A model generated the notes under the pieces. The model saw only the letters and a list, made by a program, of their open reading frames with translations, had not been told where the DNA came from and did not search any database. From NCBI RefSeq assembly GCF_005747095.1, contig NZ_SWLG01000007.1, positions 186,001-250,000 of the forward strand: a stretch of 64,000 nucleotides of DNA, read 5' to 3'. Both the position numbers and the translations under genes were made by a program. Positions 24,579 through 33,848 of the stretch are shown here, piece by piece. The DNA comes from Exobacillus caeni (GTDB lineage Bacteria; Bacillota; Bacilli; Bacillales; Guptibacillaceae). The number at the start of each line of letters is the position of its first letter. Position 1 is the stretch's first letter.

Positions 24579-26408
24579 ATGTCCTTTAAATTAGGTTCCA
24601 TAAATGCAAAATTATTTTTTATTATCATCATATTTGTTTGTATTCCTTTGCTTGTGCTGGGACAGATCTGGTACCAAAAAACGACCGCAGCCATCGAGAA
24701 TAATGCAGTCGTCTATAGCCAGCATCTATTAAACCAGACAAATGAATACCTGGATTTCTATTTAAACGATCTAGAGCAGGCGACCGTTCCAATCCTTTCA
24801 AAGCCGGAGGTACAATCTTATCTTAAACTGAATCCTTCTACCTCGAACAGGTATGACAGGTTCGTCATCTCAGAAAAAATCCAGAATGATTCTTTTGGAG
24901 GCATTCTTGAAGGACGGTCTGACATCTTCGGGATTTCTTTGATCAATAAAAACGGGATGCAGGTACATAACTATGTGAAAGTAAAAGGATATCTGGATAT
25001 GGGGGAAATCAGAAATAGGAATGCAAAATTATGGAATAATGCTAAGAATTTAGAGCCCTATCAAATACTTGATGTCGATTTTATCCATCACACTCCCGTA
25101 CTCACGATCGTAAGAAAGGTCTATGACAAGAACACTTTTGATAATTCCGGATTGTTGATTGTGAACCTCCGTTTAAACAAAATTGCGAGCATCATCAACG
25201 AGGTGACATTGAGCCATTTTAAAAACGTGTGGATCGTAAACGATAACGACAAGATTATTTTCCATCCTAATCAGAGTGAGCTCGGGAAAACATTTTCTTA
25301 TGAGCAAAATGAAAACCATGATGAGGACCGTTTCTTTATCATCAAAAGCAACAATTTGAAAACGCTGAACATCTATGACCATTCTTCCCAGTCTAACTGG
25401 ACAATGGTGGCGAGCGTCCCTCTTGGAAAAATCATGGCCTCCTTAATCAACCTCAGAAGTTCGACTATATGGACCGGGCTGATAATGATCGGTGTCGCCT
25501 TGTTGTTTGTCGGAGGGTTTTCCTTTTTCCTAACCTATTCCCTGTCGAACCTGAGGAAGATGATGAAAAAGGTGGAATCCGGAAATCTAACGTTTGAAAT
25601 AAATAAGAAGCCGTTGCCTTTCTATCGCAATGATGAAATCGCTGAACTCTATAACAGCTTTTATACGATGACAAACGAGTTAAACGGATTGCTTGAAGAA
25701 GTGAAGCATTCAAAGCTAATTGAAAAAGAACTTGAGATTAAGAATAGGGAGTCGGAACTCCAGGCGATGCAGTCGCAGATCAATCCCCATTTTTTGTATA
25801 ACACTTTAGAGATTATAAACTCATATGCCATTATAGAAAACCAGATGATGATCAGCAGGATGACTACGTCCTTAGCTGATATTTTTCGATACAATGTCAG
25901 CAATTCCAAAACGATCGTTACACTCCAAGAAGAAATTAAGCAGATTCATTCGTATCTGCAAATTCAAAAAGAAAGATTTGAGGACCTCTCAGTGACATTC
26001 TTTTTGGATGAAGAAATGACGAAGCATGTGATCGCTCCCAGGCTTTCGATTCAGCCAATCGTGGAAAACGCCTTTGTCCACGGTTATGAAGACCATGAAT
26101 TGAATCCTACCTTCATCGGGATTTACGGGAAGAAAGAGGTACAATACTATACGCTCTCCATTGTGGATAAGGGACATGGCATGAGCAAAGAAATGATGGA
26201 AATGTTCAATGCTGCCTTTAAAAATAACGAAGAACCACCTCCAGACAGCAAATCGACCAAACGAATCGGAATGATTAATGTTCATAAACGGATATACGGA
26301 AACTTCGGCCAGCCGTTCGGAGTTTATATTAAACAGTCAGATGAAAACGGCACAGTCGTCGAAGTCAACCTGCCTTATAAAAATGAAGAACATAGAAAGG
26401 AGGCATAG
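24579..26408 (+). CDS. YesM-type sensor histidine kinase, 609 aa
   Basis: Membrane sensor that phosphorylates the adjacent YesN-type regulator. It has a first helix near 8-30 (FFIIIIFVCIPLLVLGQIW), an extracytoplasmic Cache-type sensor of about 260 residues, and a second helix near 300-325. A HAMP linker follows, then the kinase core with His in QINPHFLYNTLEIIN near 406. HATPase motifs are IVENAFVHGYEDH (N box), DKGHGMS and RIGMINVHKRI. The ATG at 24579 follows AAAGGAG. The gene ends two bases before the regulator. Kinases of this family often sense extracellular carbohydrate or its bound receptor. Confidence 0.93.
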   Translation: MSFKLGSINAKLFFIIIIFVCIPLLVLGQIWYQKTTAAIENNAVVYSQHLLNQTNEYLDFYLNDLEQATVPILSKPEVQSYLKLNPSTSNRYDRFVISEKIQNDSFGGILEGRSDIFGISLINKNGMQVHNYVKVKGYLDMGEIRNRNAKLWNNAKNLEPYQILDVDFIHHTPVLTIVRKVYDKNTFDNSGLLIVNLRLNKIASIINEVTLSHFKNVWIVNDNDKIIFHPNQSELGKTFSYEQNENHDEDRFFIIKSNNLKTLNIYDHSSQSNWTMVASVPLGKIMASLINLRSSTIWTGLIMIGVALLFVGGFSFFLTYSLSNLRKMMKKVESGNLTFEINKKPLPFYRNDEIAELYNSFYTMTNELNGLLEEVKHSKLIEKELEIKNRESELQAMQSQINPHFLYNTLEIINSYAIIENQMMISRMTTSLADIFRYNVSNSKTIVTLQEEIKQIHSYLQIQKERFEDLSVTFFLDEEMTKHVIAPRLSIQPIVENAFVHGYEDHELNPTFIGIYGKKEVQYYTLSIVDKGHGMSKEMMEMFNAAFKNNEEPPPDSKSTKRIGMINVHKRIYGNFGQPFGVYIKQSDENGTVVEVNLPYKNEEHRKEA

Positions 26409-26410
26409 CG

Positions 26411-27463
26411 ATGTATACAGCGATTAGTGTTGATGATGAAAAGATGATCAAGAAAAGCATCGCCGCCCTGGTAGGTTCCCATGATACCGGATTTAAAATT
26501 GTGGGAGAAGCGAAGGATGGCCTGGAAGCGATAGCGTTAAACGAACAGCTTTCTCCCGACCTGATCATCACCGATATCCGTATGCCGAAGATGAACGGAT
26601 TAACATTTATTCAAACGTTAAAGGAGTCGAATGCAAAGACCAGGTTCATCATCATTTCGGGCTATGATGAATTCGAATATGCCCAGACCGCGCTTCGTTA
26701 TGGAGTTATTGATTTTTTGTTAAAGCCACTTAAACCTGATCAGTTCCTGGCTTCGCTGGAAAAAGTACGTAAAAAGCTCGATGAGGATAAATATGCATCT
26801 GAGCAGCGAAGCGAATGGCTCTGGAGCATCAAGGCTTTTGCCGAAACGCTCGTACAGAAGCTCTGGCTTCTAGATGAAGAGCAGGCTTTTGGGATGATCG
26901 ATGAAATCCATGCAAAATTAACAGAAAAACAGCAGGATAACATTTTACTCAAAAGACAGTACCTTGATCTGATCATTTACATGAGGGGCGAGTTGGAAAA
27001 GCAGATGGAGTACATGAATGAAGAGGAAATCTTTCAGGTAACCAATTTTCCAGATGAACCGGACAACATGCACAAAAAATTATCTCAATATATCCAGGAG
27101 ATTTTAACATTTATCAAGGAAAAGAGGAACTTCGGCCGGAGAACCAATATATTGACAGCCCTCGATTACATTAAAACGAACTATGCTAAAGAAGACCTTT
27201 CTTTACAGGAGGTTGCTGATCTGGTCAACATGTCTTCTTCTTATTTCAGCATGGAATTCAAGGCGGAAATGGGGATCAGCTTCAAACAATTTTTAACAAA
27301 AATGAGAATGGACGAAGCGAAAGAAATGCTGAACAATCCCGCCTATAAGACCTATGAGATCGCTCAGTTCATCGGTTACAGTGATTACCCGCATTTCACG
27401 AAGACCTTTAAAAAGCATGTCGGGGTTACTCCTTCACAATTCCGCAAACGGATCGGCATTTAA
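26411..27463 (+). CDS. YesN-type response regulator with AraC domain, 350 aa
   Basis: Receiver domain at 1-125 with the phospho-accepting Asp in LIITDIRMPKMNG (about 56) and Lys in FLLKPLKPDQ. A coiled linker leads to an AraC-type double helix-turn-helix at about 250-350 (DLSLQEVADLVNMSSSYFSM and YEIAQFIGYSDYPHFTKTFK). Once phosphorylated it probably activates the two flanking minus-strand sugar operons. The ATG at 26411 follows AAAGGAGG within the end of the kinase gene. A strong bidirectional terminator follows. Confidence 0.93.
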   Translation: MYTAISVDDEKMIKKSIAALVGSHDTGFKIVGEAKDGLEAIALNEQLSPDLIITDIRMPKMNGLTFIQTLKESNAKTRFIIISGYDEFEYAQTALRYGVIDFLLKPLKPDQFLASLEKVRKKLDEDKYASEQRSEWLWSIKAFAETLVQKLWLLDEEQAFGMIDEIHAKLTEKQQDNILLKRQYLDLIIYMRGELEKQMEYMNEEEIFQVTNFPDEPDNMHKKLSQYIQEILTFIKEKRNFGRRTNILTALDYIKTNYAKEDLSLQEVADLVNMSSSYFSMEFKAEMGISFKQFLTKMRMDEAKEMLNNPAYKTYEIAQFIGYSDYPHFTKTFKKHVGVTPSQFRKRIGI

Positions 27464-27470
27464 TAGCACC

Positions 27471-27504
27471 AAAGAAAATCACCGGGAGTCCGGTGATTTT
27501 CTTT
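27471..27504. terminator. Bidirectional terminator
   Basis: AAAGAAAATCACCGG and CCGGTGATTTTCTTT form a perfect fifteen-pair stem with a GAGT loop between two convergent transcripts (response regulator and heparinase-like gene). Confidence 0.95.
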
Positions 27505-27510
27505 GCTTTT

Positions 27511-29547
27511 CTAAACTTTCACAACAAAACTTTGTTCGAATCCGTCTTTTCTTTTAACGAATAACACCTCGCCCGTCAGATGCGTTCCAGAAAATTGAAA
27601 ACTATTTGGGCCATCATGAGAGAACAAAATGATTTCAGACTCTTTTCCTCTCTTCATTTCAAGTGCCGTCACGTCGGTTTCAGAGAGCCTTTCGGAACGG
27701 GTATTGAAGACATCGATTTTCTCGACCGTAAAATCAGGCTCTTCCTCTTCTCTGTATGGAATGAGGATCGTAACAAACCTCGTGAATCCTTTCCCCTTTT
27801 TGGAAGCTTCGATTTTAGTCGATTTGTTCTTGTCATTATAATTCCTCGATATCCAGCATTCTTCCTGTGAAAGGCTTACCGGATCGAGCTGCAGCAACTT
27901 CAACTTCACTCCGTCCGCGCTTGCTGCTTCGACAAAAGAGCTATCTGGATCGATTCCTACTGCCAGTTTTTCAGCAAAATGAAAATGCTGGGTAAAGTCA
28001 TGTTCTTCATGAGATCGAAATGTGTCGACCAGTATCCAGTAAGAAGGTTTCACATAGAATATTTGCCTGAGAACCTGAACAGGATCATCCAAACGCCAGT
28101 ATCCGTTATGCCCGGCCTGAACATAATCAAAAGCTGGCTGGCTATTCCAGTAATGTTCCCTGGGTTGAGCAACGTTCTTCCAGCTCCAGGAACTTTGATA
28201 TCCTGAGATACTTTTCCCATCGACACTTGTTGTGTTATGGTTAAACGATTCTTTGAAATAGCGCCGGTAATCATTTTCCATGTAGGTATAACGCCCCGTA
28301 TCCAAAAGCAAATCTTTTCCAAAGGCATGAAGGTCAAAATGGAGGAAATCATCATGCCCGTGTGCCCGGATAATATCCATGTGGCCGCCATCAAAAATGA
28401 GGTACCGGGCATCACTTGACCAACCACTGCGCATAACAGAGTATCCAGCCTGTTCCATGTGGATAGAACAGAATTCCGGTAGCTGGCTTTTAAGATTTCT
28501 GTATGTTTCCATTCCCTTTTGACCGTAATACCAGATACCCTCGTAATCTAACATCTCGTACCCCTGTGATTTCAGATCTCCTCTTTCAAATAGGACTGCT
28601 CCACGGGTAAGAACGTCTCTGGAATCCGTATCATCACTGTCACTTAGCATCGGTTGGTGGCCGTCTGGTTTCACAAACGACAAAGAACCAGTGAACAACC
28701 GGTCTAACGAGTCTACCAGTGTCTGGGGAACCTGAAGGTGGTTGATCCTTGCAAGCAATACAGGTTCGAATAAACAGTGAAGAACTTCATGGTGATACAT
28801 AGGGCTTTGTTCATTGTGCATCCCGTCTTCAAACACCTGCAGCCTGCACATTGTCTCGAGCCGTTCAACCGCTAACTTCAGCCAATTTGATGATTCCTCC
28901 AGCTCCGGAAACAGAATGGCTATCTGAAACAATCCGTTCGTTTCTAAAAAACCCCAGTTACTCTGTTTATCATGAGGGGTATAGGCGATGCTCAAATAGT
29001 TGCCGTGAAGCTTGAGCGCATCGTGGAATAGTCTTTCCACATCATCGGTCCAGGCCGGAGACTCCCTGACACAGAAATATCCCTTTATCCAGTTGGTGAT
29101 CCGGATTCCGCTGTCCAGTTTACGCCAGGTATCTTTGACGTTGTATTGCCTTGCCTCACTCTGGTAAATTTCTTCTTCCGTAAGTGGATTTTGTGCAATC
29201 CAGTCCTTCATCAATCGTATATAAGCTTCAGCGAACTTTTCTTCGCCGGTCAACCAATACGCCTGGCCCAATTCCGCCATAAATCTCGCACGGTTAAGGT
29301 TGACTGTCCATTCGAAATCACCTTTGTACTGGTAAGTCCAATCGATCTTTTCGCCAAAAGAAACCGGCATCTCACATCTCTCCATATCCCAGCGATGGGT
29401 AAAAACGAATGTATTGGCGCATGCCTTTTTAGCTCTTTCTAGAACTTCTTCCACTTCATTTTTCCAATGTTTCCGGCAATTCTCAACTATGAATCCTTTT
29501 TCCGTACGGGAATAGAAAAAGGTTGTTTTGTTTTTTGTTTCTGCCAT
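27511..29547 (-). CDS. Heparinase II/III-family polysaccharide lyase-like protein, 678 aa
   Basis: Probably cleaves uronate-containing oligosaccharides by beta-elimination. An N-terminal alpha/alpha toroid (about 50-380) carries QSNWGFLETNGLFQIA and MYHHEVLH, where Asn and Tyr/His acid-base residues normally sit. The C-terminal beta-sandwich domain has HGHDDFLHFDLHAFGKDLLL and TGRYTY, typical of heparinase II/III, PL12, PL15, PL17 and PL21 enzymes. There is no signal peptide, so it would act inside the cell on imported oligomers. The ATG at 29547 follows AGGGGGAT and lies after the aldolase stop. It could be a heparin, hyaluronan or alginate-type lyase; sequence alone does not decide. Confidence 0.82.
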   Translation of the reverse strand: MAETKNKTTFFYSRTEKGFIVENCRKHWKNEVEEVLERAKKACANTFVFTHRWDMERCEMPVSFGEKIDWTYQYKGDFEWTVNLNRARFMAELGQAYWLTGEEKFAEAYIRLMKDWIAQNPLTEEEIYQSEARQYNVKDTWRKLDSGIRITNWIKGYFCVRESPAWTDDVERLFHDALKLHGNYLSIAYTPHDKQSNWGFLETNGLFQIAILFPELEESSNWLKLAVERLETMCRLQVFEDGMHNEQSPMYHHEVLHCLFEPVLLARINHLQVPQTLVDSLDRLFTGSLSFVKPDGHQPMLSDSDDTDSRDVLTRGAVLFERGDLKSQGYEMLDYEGIWYYGQKGMETYRNLKSQLPEFCSIHMEQAGYSVMRSGWSSDARYLIFDGGHMDIIRAHGHDDFLHFDLHAFGKDLLLDTGRYTYMENDYRRYFKESFNHNTTSVDGKSISGYQSSWSWKNVAQPREHYWNSQPAFDYVQAGHNGYWRLDDPVQVLRQIFYVKPSYWILVDTFRSHEEHDFTQHFHFAEKLAVGIDPDSSFVEAASADGVKLKLLQLDPVSLSQEECWISRNYNDKNKSTKIEASKKGKGFTRFVTILIPYREEEEPDFTVEKIDVFNTRSERLSETDVTALEMKRGKESEIILFSHDGPNSFQFSGTHLTGEVLFVKRKDGFEQSFVVKV

Positions 29548-29561
29548 CTCTATCCCCCTAC

Positions 29562-30641
29562 TTATTTTTTTGCTCTTTCGGCTGAAAGCCATCTATCGAT
29601 GTGCTCCTTGATAAATTCGTCATCCTGAAGGTGGGGATATTGTTGATAGATCCGATCGATTTCTTCTGATTGTCCCGGGCTTAATCTTTCTTTTTCGCTT
29701 AGACATATATTTTCGCACAGCATCCCCTGCCGGCGGAGCACTTCGTTGATTCCGGCGATACTGCCTTTAAACTGATGAAAAGGATCAAACAACGCGGCAT
29801 TGGCATCGGTTATTTCTGCACCCAGTCTGAGCAGCTCGAGCGGCACCATTCCTGTTTGCCTCGCTTCTTTTACCTTTTCTAATAGCTCGACTGCTTTTGT
29901 CGTCCATACTGCCCAGTGCCCAAGCAAACCTCCGACAATTTGTTTGGTCACCAATTTTTCACCGATTCGAAAATGGTACTCCGTTAATAGGTCAGCAACG
30001 ATATTGTCATCGTTTCCTGTGTATAAGGAAATCTCTTCATTACGAGAGGACGCACAGACTGCCCTAACCACATCCAGCGTCTGATACCGGTCGAATGGAG
30101 CAAGCTTGATAGCATATACTCCTGGAAGTTCGGCAAAGTCTCTCCAGAAATCATAACTGAAAACCCTCCCTCCTACTGCTGGCTGCAAATAGAAGCCGAA
30201 CACAGGAATCACTTCGGCGACTGCTTTTACCCGCTCAAGATGATCCGATTCACTCAGATCAGTCAGTCCTCCCATACTGACAAGGCCAAGATCATATCCT
30301 AAACGCTTCGCCGTCTTTGCTTCGTTTAGAGCCTGGTCGGATGGGCCGGCTATACCTGCCACTTTGATAAAAGGACTCTTCACATGAGACTTGTTCACTT
30401 CTTCTGCTGCCAGACGTAAGACGGGTTCATATAAATCAATTCCTTGATCACGGATTTCGAATTGCGTCGTATGGACCCCGACTGCTATTCCACCGGCTCC
30501 GCTTGCCAAATAATATTTTGTCAGGGCACGCTGCCTTTCTACGTCAAGCGTCCTATCGCTCTTTAGAGCAAGCGGATGGGCCGGTATAACCGTTCCCTGT
30601 TTCAAAAAATCTTGTAACTGACCATCAAGTGATGCGGCCAC
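29562..30641 (-). CDS. DapA-type aldolase/lyase family protein, 359 aa
   Basis: A TIM-barrel Schiff-base enzyme of the dihydrodipicolinate synthase/N-acetylneuraminate lyase superfamily. The likely Schiff-base Lys is in GVYAIKLAPFDRYQ near 177-190, and the Tyr-containing strand is VFGFYLQPAVGGR near 148-160. It is longer than standard DapA (about 290) through a C-terminal extension of about 60 residues, typical of a Bacillales/Actinobacterial subgroup annotated as DapA-like. GTG at 30641 directly follows the epimerase stop. A 2-keto-3-deoxy sugar-acid aldolase role fits the locus but is inferred. Confidence 0.78.
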   Translation of the reverse strand: MAASLDGQLQDFLKQGTVIPAHPLALKSDRTLDVERQRALTKYYLASGAGGIAVGVHTTQFEIRDQGIDLYEPVLRLAAEEVNKSHVKSPFIKVAGIAGPSDQALNEAKTAKRLGYDLGLVSMGGLTDLSESDHLERVKAVAEVIPVFGFYLQPAVGGRVFSYDFWRDFAELPGVYAIKLAPFDRYQTLDVVRAVCASSRNEEISLYTGNDDNIVADLLTEYHFRIGEKLVTKQIVGGLLGHWAVWTTKAVELLEKVKEARQTGMVPLELLRLGAEITDANAALFDPFHQFKGSIAGINEVLRRQGMLCENICLSEKERLSPGQSEEIDRIYQQYPHLQDDEFIKEHIDRWLSAERAKK

Positions 30642-31658
30642 TTAAAAATTCCCCTTTCTCTCCTGGAAGTGGGTTGGCTTATTAAGAACTTCTCCGCCTT
30701 TGTTAACCCAGTCAGATGTCCAGTCGATCATTTCCCTAATCGTGACTTTTGGATATCCAAATGTTTCATGTGCTTTAGATGCGTTGCTCAACAGGGCGGT
30801 ATCCTGTTCCACTCCTTCAAAAACAGGCTCTACACCGAACTTTTCGCCAAAGCGTTCTGCCAGCCAACGTATCGACAGGGTTTCAGGACCCGTGACATTC
30901 AGTATCGTTGGAGGAGAGGAACAATGGAGGAGCGAACGAAGCGCTATCTCATTAGCATCCCCCTGCCAGATGACATTCGCGTGTCCCATATTAAGGTCGA
31001 TCGCTTCTCCCGCTTTGACACTCTTCGCAACTTCCAGCAAGACGCCGTAACGCATGTCGATCGCATAGTTTAACCGAAAATGAAGCTGCGGTGTTCCGTA
31101 TTTATGAGAAAAATAAGTGAAGACACGCTCCCTTCCCAGGGATGATTGAGCGTACTCCCCGACTGGACCTGTCGGCGTTTCTTCCGAAGCTCCCCCGCTT
31201 CCAACCCGTGTATGAGGGTATACGTTTCCTGTTGAAAAGGAGACAATCCTCGAATCTCTATACTTTTCGGCAACACGACCAGGAAGATAAGCATTCATCG
31301 CCCATGTAAAATGTTCATTTCCTGTCGTCCCAAACTTGTTACCTACCATGTAGATCACATTCTCTATTTCAGGAAGCGCCTTCAGCTGCTGCTCCTCTAA
31401 GAGGTCCGCTGCAATCGTTTCTATGCCACTGTTCTCCAATTCATCTCTCAGAAGTCCTTTCGTAAACCTTGAAACACCGATAACCCTTTTATTCAAATTT
31501 CCTTTGCTGGCAGCGTTTCTGGCAAGCTTTGCAAGTGTCGGGCCCATCTTTCCTCCCACACCTAAAATAAGTATATCGCCATTCAATTTTGATAGGTCCT
31601 CGATCAATCGATCTGATGGTTCACACATCTTAAGTTCAAGTTCCTCAATTGTTTCCAA
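30642..31658 (-). CDS. NAD-dependent epimerase/dehydratase (extended SDR), 338 aa
   Basis: Rossmann enzyme acting on a sugar or its nucleotide derivative. NGDILILGVGGKMGPTLAKL near 27-46 is the nucleotide-binding Gly motif (a variant of GxxGxxG), and VSFSTGNVYPH near 140-150 holds the catalytic Ser/Tyr region, although the classical YxxxK is replaced by a less clear YAQSSLGRER. Later, NVTGPETLSIRWLAERFGEK is typical of the family. The TTG at 31658 follows AAAGGAGGAAG. It heads the aldolase and heparinase-like operon, which is divergent from the truncated hydrolase's former context. Confidence 0.82.
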   Translation of the reverse strand: METIEELELKMCEPSDRLIEDLSKLNGDILILGVGGKMGPTLAKLARNAASKGNLNKRVIGVSRFTKGLLRDELENSGIETIAADLLEEQQLKALPEIENVIYMVGNKFGTTGNEHFTWAMNAYLPGRVAEKYRDSRIVSFSTGNVYPHTRVGSGGASEETPTGPVGEYAQSSLGRERVFTYFSHKYGTPQLHFRLNYAIDMRYGVLLEVAKSVKAGEAIDLNMGHANVIWQGDANEIALRSLLHCSSPPTILNVTGPETLSIRWLAERFGEKFGVEPVFEGVEQDTALLSNASKAHETFGYPKVTIREMIDWTSDWVNKGGEVLNKPTHFQERKGNF

Positions 31659-31775
31659 ACAGCTTCCTCCTTTTAAAAAAGTATTCTTTTCAGCTTAAAG
31701 ATAAGTTTAGAAGAGGGGAAACAACGAAACAATGACTTAAATAGGACCCTTTTTCATTAGTTAAGTAAAATATCA

Positions 31776-31982
31776 TTATATTCGAAAAGCTCCTGTCCTT
31801 CCGTGTCCCGAATTATCAAACGCAAAAACATGATACTCTTCTTTTAAATATGAAACTAACTCTCTGAAACAATCCGCACTGTTTGCTAGTCCATGCAACA
31901 AAACAAGCACAGGCTTTCCACTTTTCCCCCATTCATAGTAATGGACATTCTGGCCTGCTAAATCGATCGTTGTGCTCTTCAT
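31776..31982 (-). pseudogene. Truncated alpha/beta hydrolase fragment, 68 aa
   Basis: The ATG at 31982 begins a normal alpha/beta hydrolase N-terminus, with VLVLLHGLANSADCFREL (oxyanion-hole HG) and FAFDNSGHGRTG, but ends two residues later where the nucleophile elbow and the other 180 residues should follow. No continuation is seen in other frames down to the epimerase start at 31658. It marks the right edge of the sugar locus, which suggests that the locus insertion or a deletion cut off the gene. Confidence 0.7.
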
Positions 31983-32089
31983 CTTCGTTCCTCCCGTTTT
32001 AATAAAAACCATTGTCTTTATTATAAACCTAACAGAAACAGAGGAAATTCAACTTTTTTAAAGAAGCCTAGTAAAAAGGAGGATATAAG

Positions 32090-32557
32090 ATGGACTATAC
32101 GTTTAAGCACATGACCCAAAAGCAGGCAGAGGATATTGCCTACAACTGGCATTACGATGGAGAATATTCCTTTTATGATATTACAGCAGATGAGGAAGAC
32201 CTGGAAGAATTCCTGGATCCTGACCAAAGGGGAGACAGCACATTCGCCGTTTTTAAAAACAATGAACTGGAAGGCTTTTTTAGCTTTAAAGAAACAGAAC
32301 AGGGCGTGGTCGATATCGGTCTTGGCATGCATCCGGATTTAACCGGAAAAGGGAACGGGCTTTCCTTTTTAAAAGCAGGAATAGATTTCGCAAAAAAGAA
32401 ATATGCTCCGCACACATTTACACTTGCTGTTGCCACGTTTAACCAGCGCGCCATCAAAGTCTATGAAAAAGCGGGCTTTCAACCTGAAGGAAATTTTATG
32501 CAGGCGACCAACGGCAGTGAATATGAGTTTTTGAAGATGAGATTTGTTGCTGGTTAG
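32090..32557 (+). CDS. GNAT family N-acetyltransferase, 155 aa
   Basis: Single GNAT domain. VDIGLGMHPDLTGKGNGLSF near 78-98 is the acetyl-CoA loop and strand, and FNQRAIKVYEKAGFQPEG near 122-140 the motif B region. The N-terminal acidic segment (ITADEEDLEEFLDPDQRGD) is usual for a Bacillus subgroup of undefined substrate. The ATG at 32090 follows AAAAAGGAGGA at good spacing. Confidence 0.87.
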   Translation: MDYTFKHMTQKQAEDIAYNWHYDGEYSFYDITADEEDLEEFLDPDQRGDSTFAVFKNNELEGFFSFKETEQGVVDIGLGMHPDLTGKGNGLSFLKAGIDFAKKKYAPHTFTLAVATFNQRAIKVYEKAGFQPEGNFMQATNGSEYEFLKMRFVAG

Positions 32558-32771
32558 TCCAAGAGAAAAATTAAGGCGGTATTTACTATAAATCGTCCCC
32601 TTATAGGATAATGGAAGGGTTTTCAAAATAACCGTAGGTAGTGGTATAGTGCCAATTTTTAGATAAATATCCAAATCCTGTTTTGCAAGGTTTTCATTGG
32701 GTATTGTACGAGAGGTCTGGCAGGCATGGAATAATTACAAAGCACTATAAAACTACCAGGAGGTTATTTGA

Positions 32772-33395
32772 ATGAAATTAAAATCTATTTCTTTAGCTCT
32801 AACGTTTGCTCTGATCGGGGCGTTGTTACTTACGCCTTTCAGCACAATGGCTGCATCCTCTTCCACAACTGGTTCGAAAATCCTTAAGAACATTAAAGTG
32901 ACTGGCACTCTAGAAGATGGCGGAACGTTTGATGGTATGCTTACAATCGAACAACTTTCATACGATGAAGTCGAAGGTTTACTTATGAGCGGTGAAGTAA
33001 AAGGTGAAGCAACAAATGTTGATGGTGTAACTACAGATGTGAAAGAAACGTTTGAAAATGTACCCGCTACATTAACTGAAGCAACTGACAGTGAAACAGC
33101 ACAGGCTGCTTCATTGATGGACGCAACCCAGCAACAGGCTCAAGCTGAAGCTGAATGTGATATCTTAAATTTAGACCTTGGACCTATCTTCCTTGATTTG
33201 CTCGGTCTACAGCTTGACCTTTCAGAGATTAACCTTGACCTTACAGCAGTACCAGGGTCAGGTAACCTTCTTGGTAATTTGCTATGCCAGGTAGCAGGAC
33301 TGCTTGATGATAACGGTTTACTTAGCGGTGTTCTAGACCAGGTATCAGGCTTATTGGATTCGTTGTTAGGACAAATCAACTCACTTTTAGGGTAA
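32772..33395 (+). CDS. Secreted protein with a Leu/Gly-rich C-terminal domain, 207 aa
   Basis: A clear signal peptide (1-28, cleavage near MAA). The middle (30-125) is a beta-rich region with many Thr/Glu residues. The C-terminal 80 residues start at a Cys in ECDILNLDLGPIFLDLLG and repeat hydrophobic LGLQLDLSEI- and GNLLGNLLCQVAGLLD-like units with two cysteines about 35 apart. I have seen this kind of domain in exported hypothetical proteins from several soil phyla, but no function is known to me. The ATG follows AGGAGG. A strong terminator makes this a single-gene unit. Confidence 0.8.
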   Translation: MKLKSISLALTFALIGALLLTPFSTMAASSSTTGSKILKNIKVTGTLEDGGTFDGMLTIEQLSYDEVEGLLMSGEVKGEATNVDGVTTDVKETFENVPATLTEATDSETAQAASLMDATQQQAQAEAECDILNLDLGPIFLDLLGLQLDLSEINLDLTAVPGSGNLLGNLLCQVAGLLDDNGLLSGVLDQVSGLLDSLLGQINSLLG

Positions 33396-33466
33396 AAGGT
33401 GATATGCCAGCCAGACTCCCAGGTTGTATTGTTAGTTAAGAATGTTGGTCAGACAATTTTTTTAAA

Positions 33467-33508
33467 AGAAAGTGATGCCATCACAGTAGGCTCACTTTCT
33501 TTTTCTTT
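33467..33508 (+). terminator. Terminator
   Basis: AGAAAGTGA pairs with TCACTTTCT and is followed by a long T-rich tail. A smaller internal hairpin GTGATG/CATCAC shares its left arm. Confidence 0.8.
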
Positions 33509-33529
33509 TTTTTACACAAAGACCTAAAT

Positions 33530-33793
33530 CTAGCTTTCTTCATTCCTTGGAATAAATTTCGTGAAATATCCCGCCAAAAGCAGCAATAAGATTGTTACAA
33601 CCGAATGCCAGATCCCAAGAATATCAAATGCAACTCCAGCCACACTAAAAAGGGCAATGGCGTACAAACAAATCATTGATAAATAGCTCTTAATTCCCCC
33701 GTCACTTTCATTATTTTTCTTTCTTTTATTGATGATGAACATAGACCATCCAATGCTTAATAGAAATACGGAAATACAAACAGGCAGCAACAT
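33530..33793 (-). CDS. Small membrane protein, 87 aa
   Basis: Three predicted helices: LLPVCISVFLLSIGWSMFI, then a charged loop KRKKNNESDGG, MICLYAIALFSVAGVAF, and VVTILLLLLAGYFTKF. The ATG at 33793 follows GAGGTG; an earlier frame start lacks a ribosome site. No family recognised. It lies head-to-tail after the acidic lipoprotein gene, but a terminator between them suggests independent transcription. Confidence 0.72.
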   Translation of the reverse strand: MLLPVCISVFLLSIGWSMFIINKRKKNNESDGGIKSYLSMICLYAIALFSVAGVAFDILGIWHSVVTILLLLLAGYFTKFIPRNEES

Positions 33794-33848
33794 GAAAACA
33801 CCTCGCACTTTATGTACGATTAAGGAGAGGAAAAGTTTCCCAGGAACA

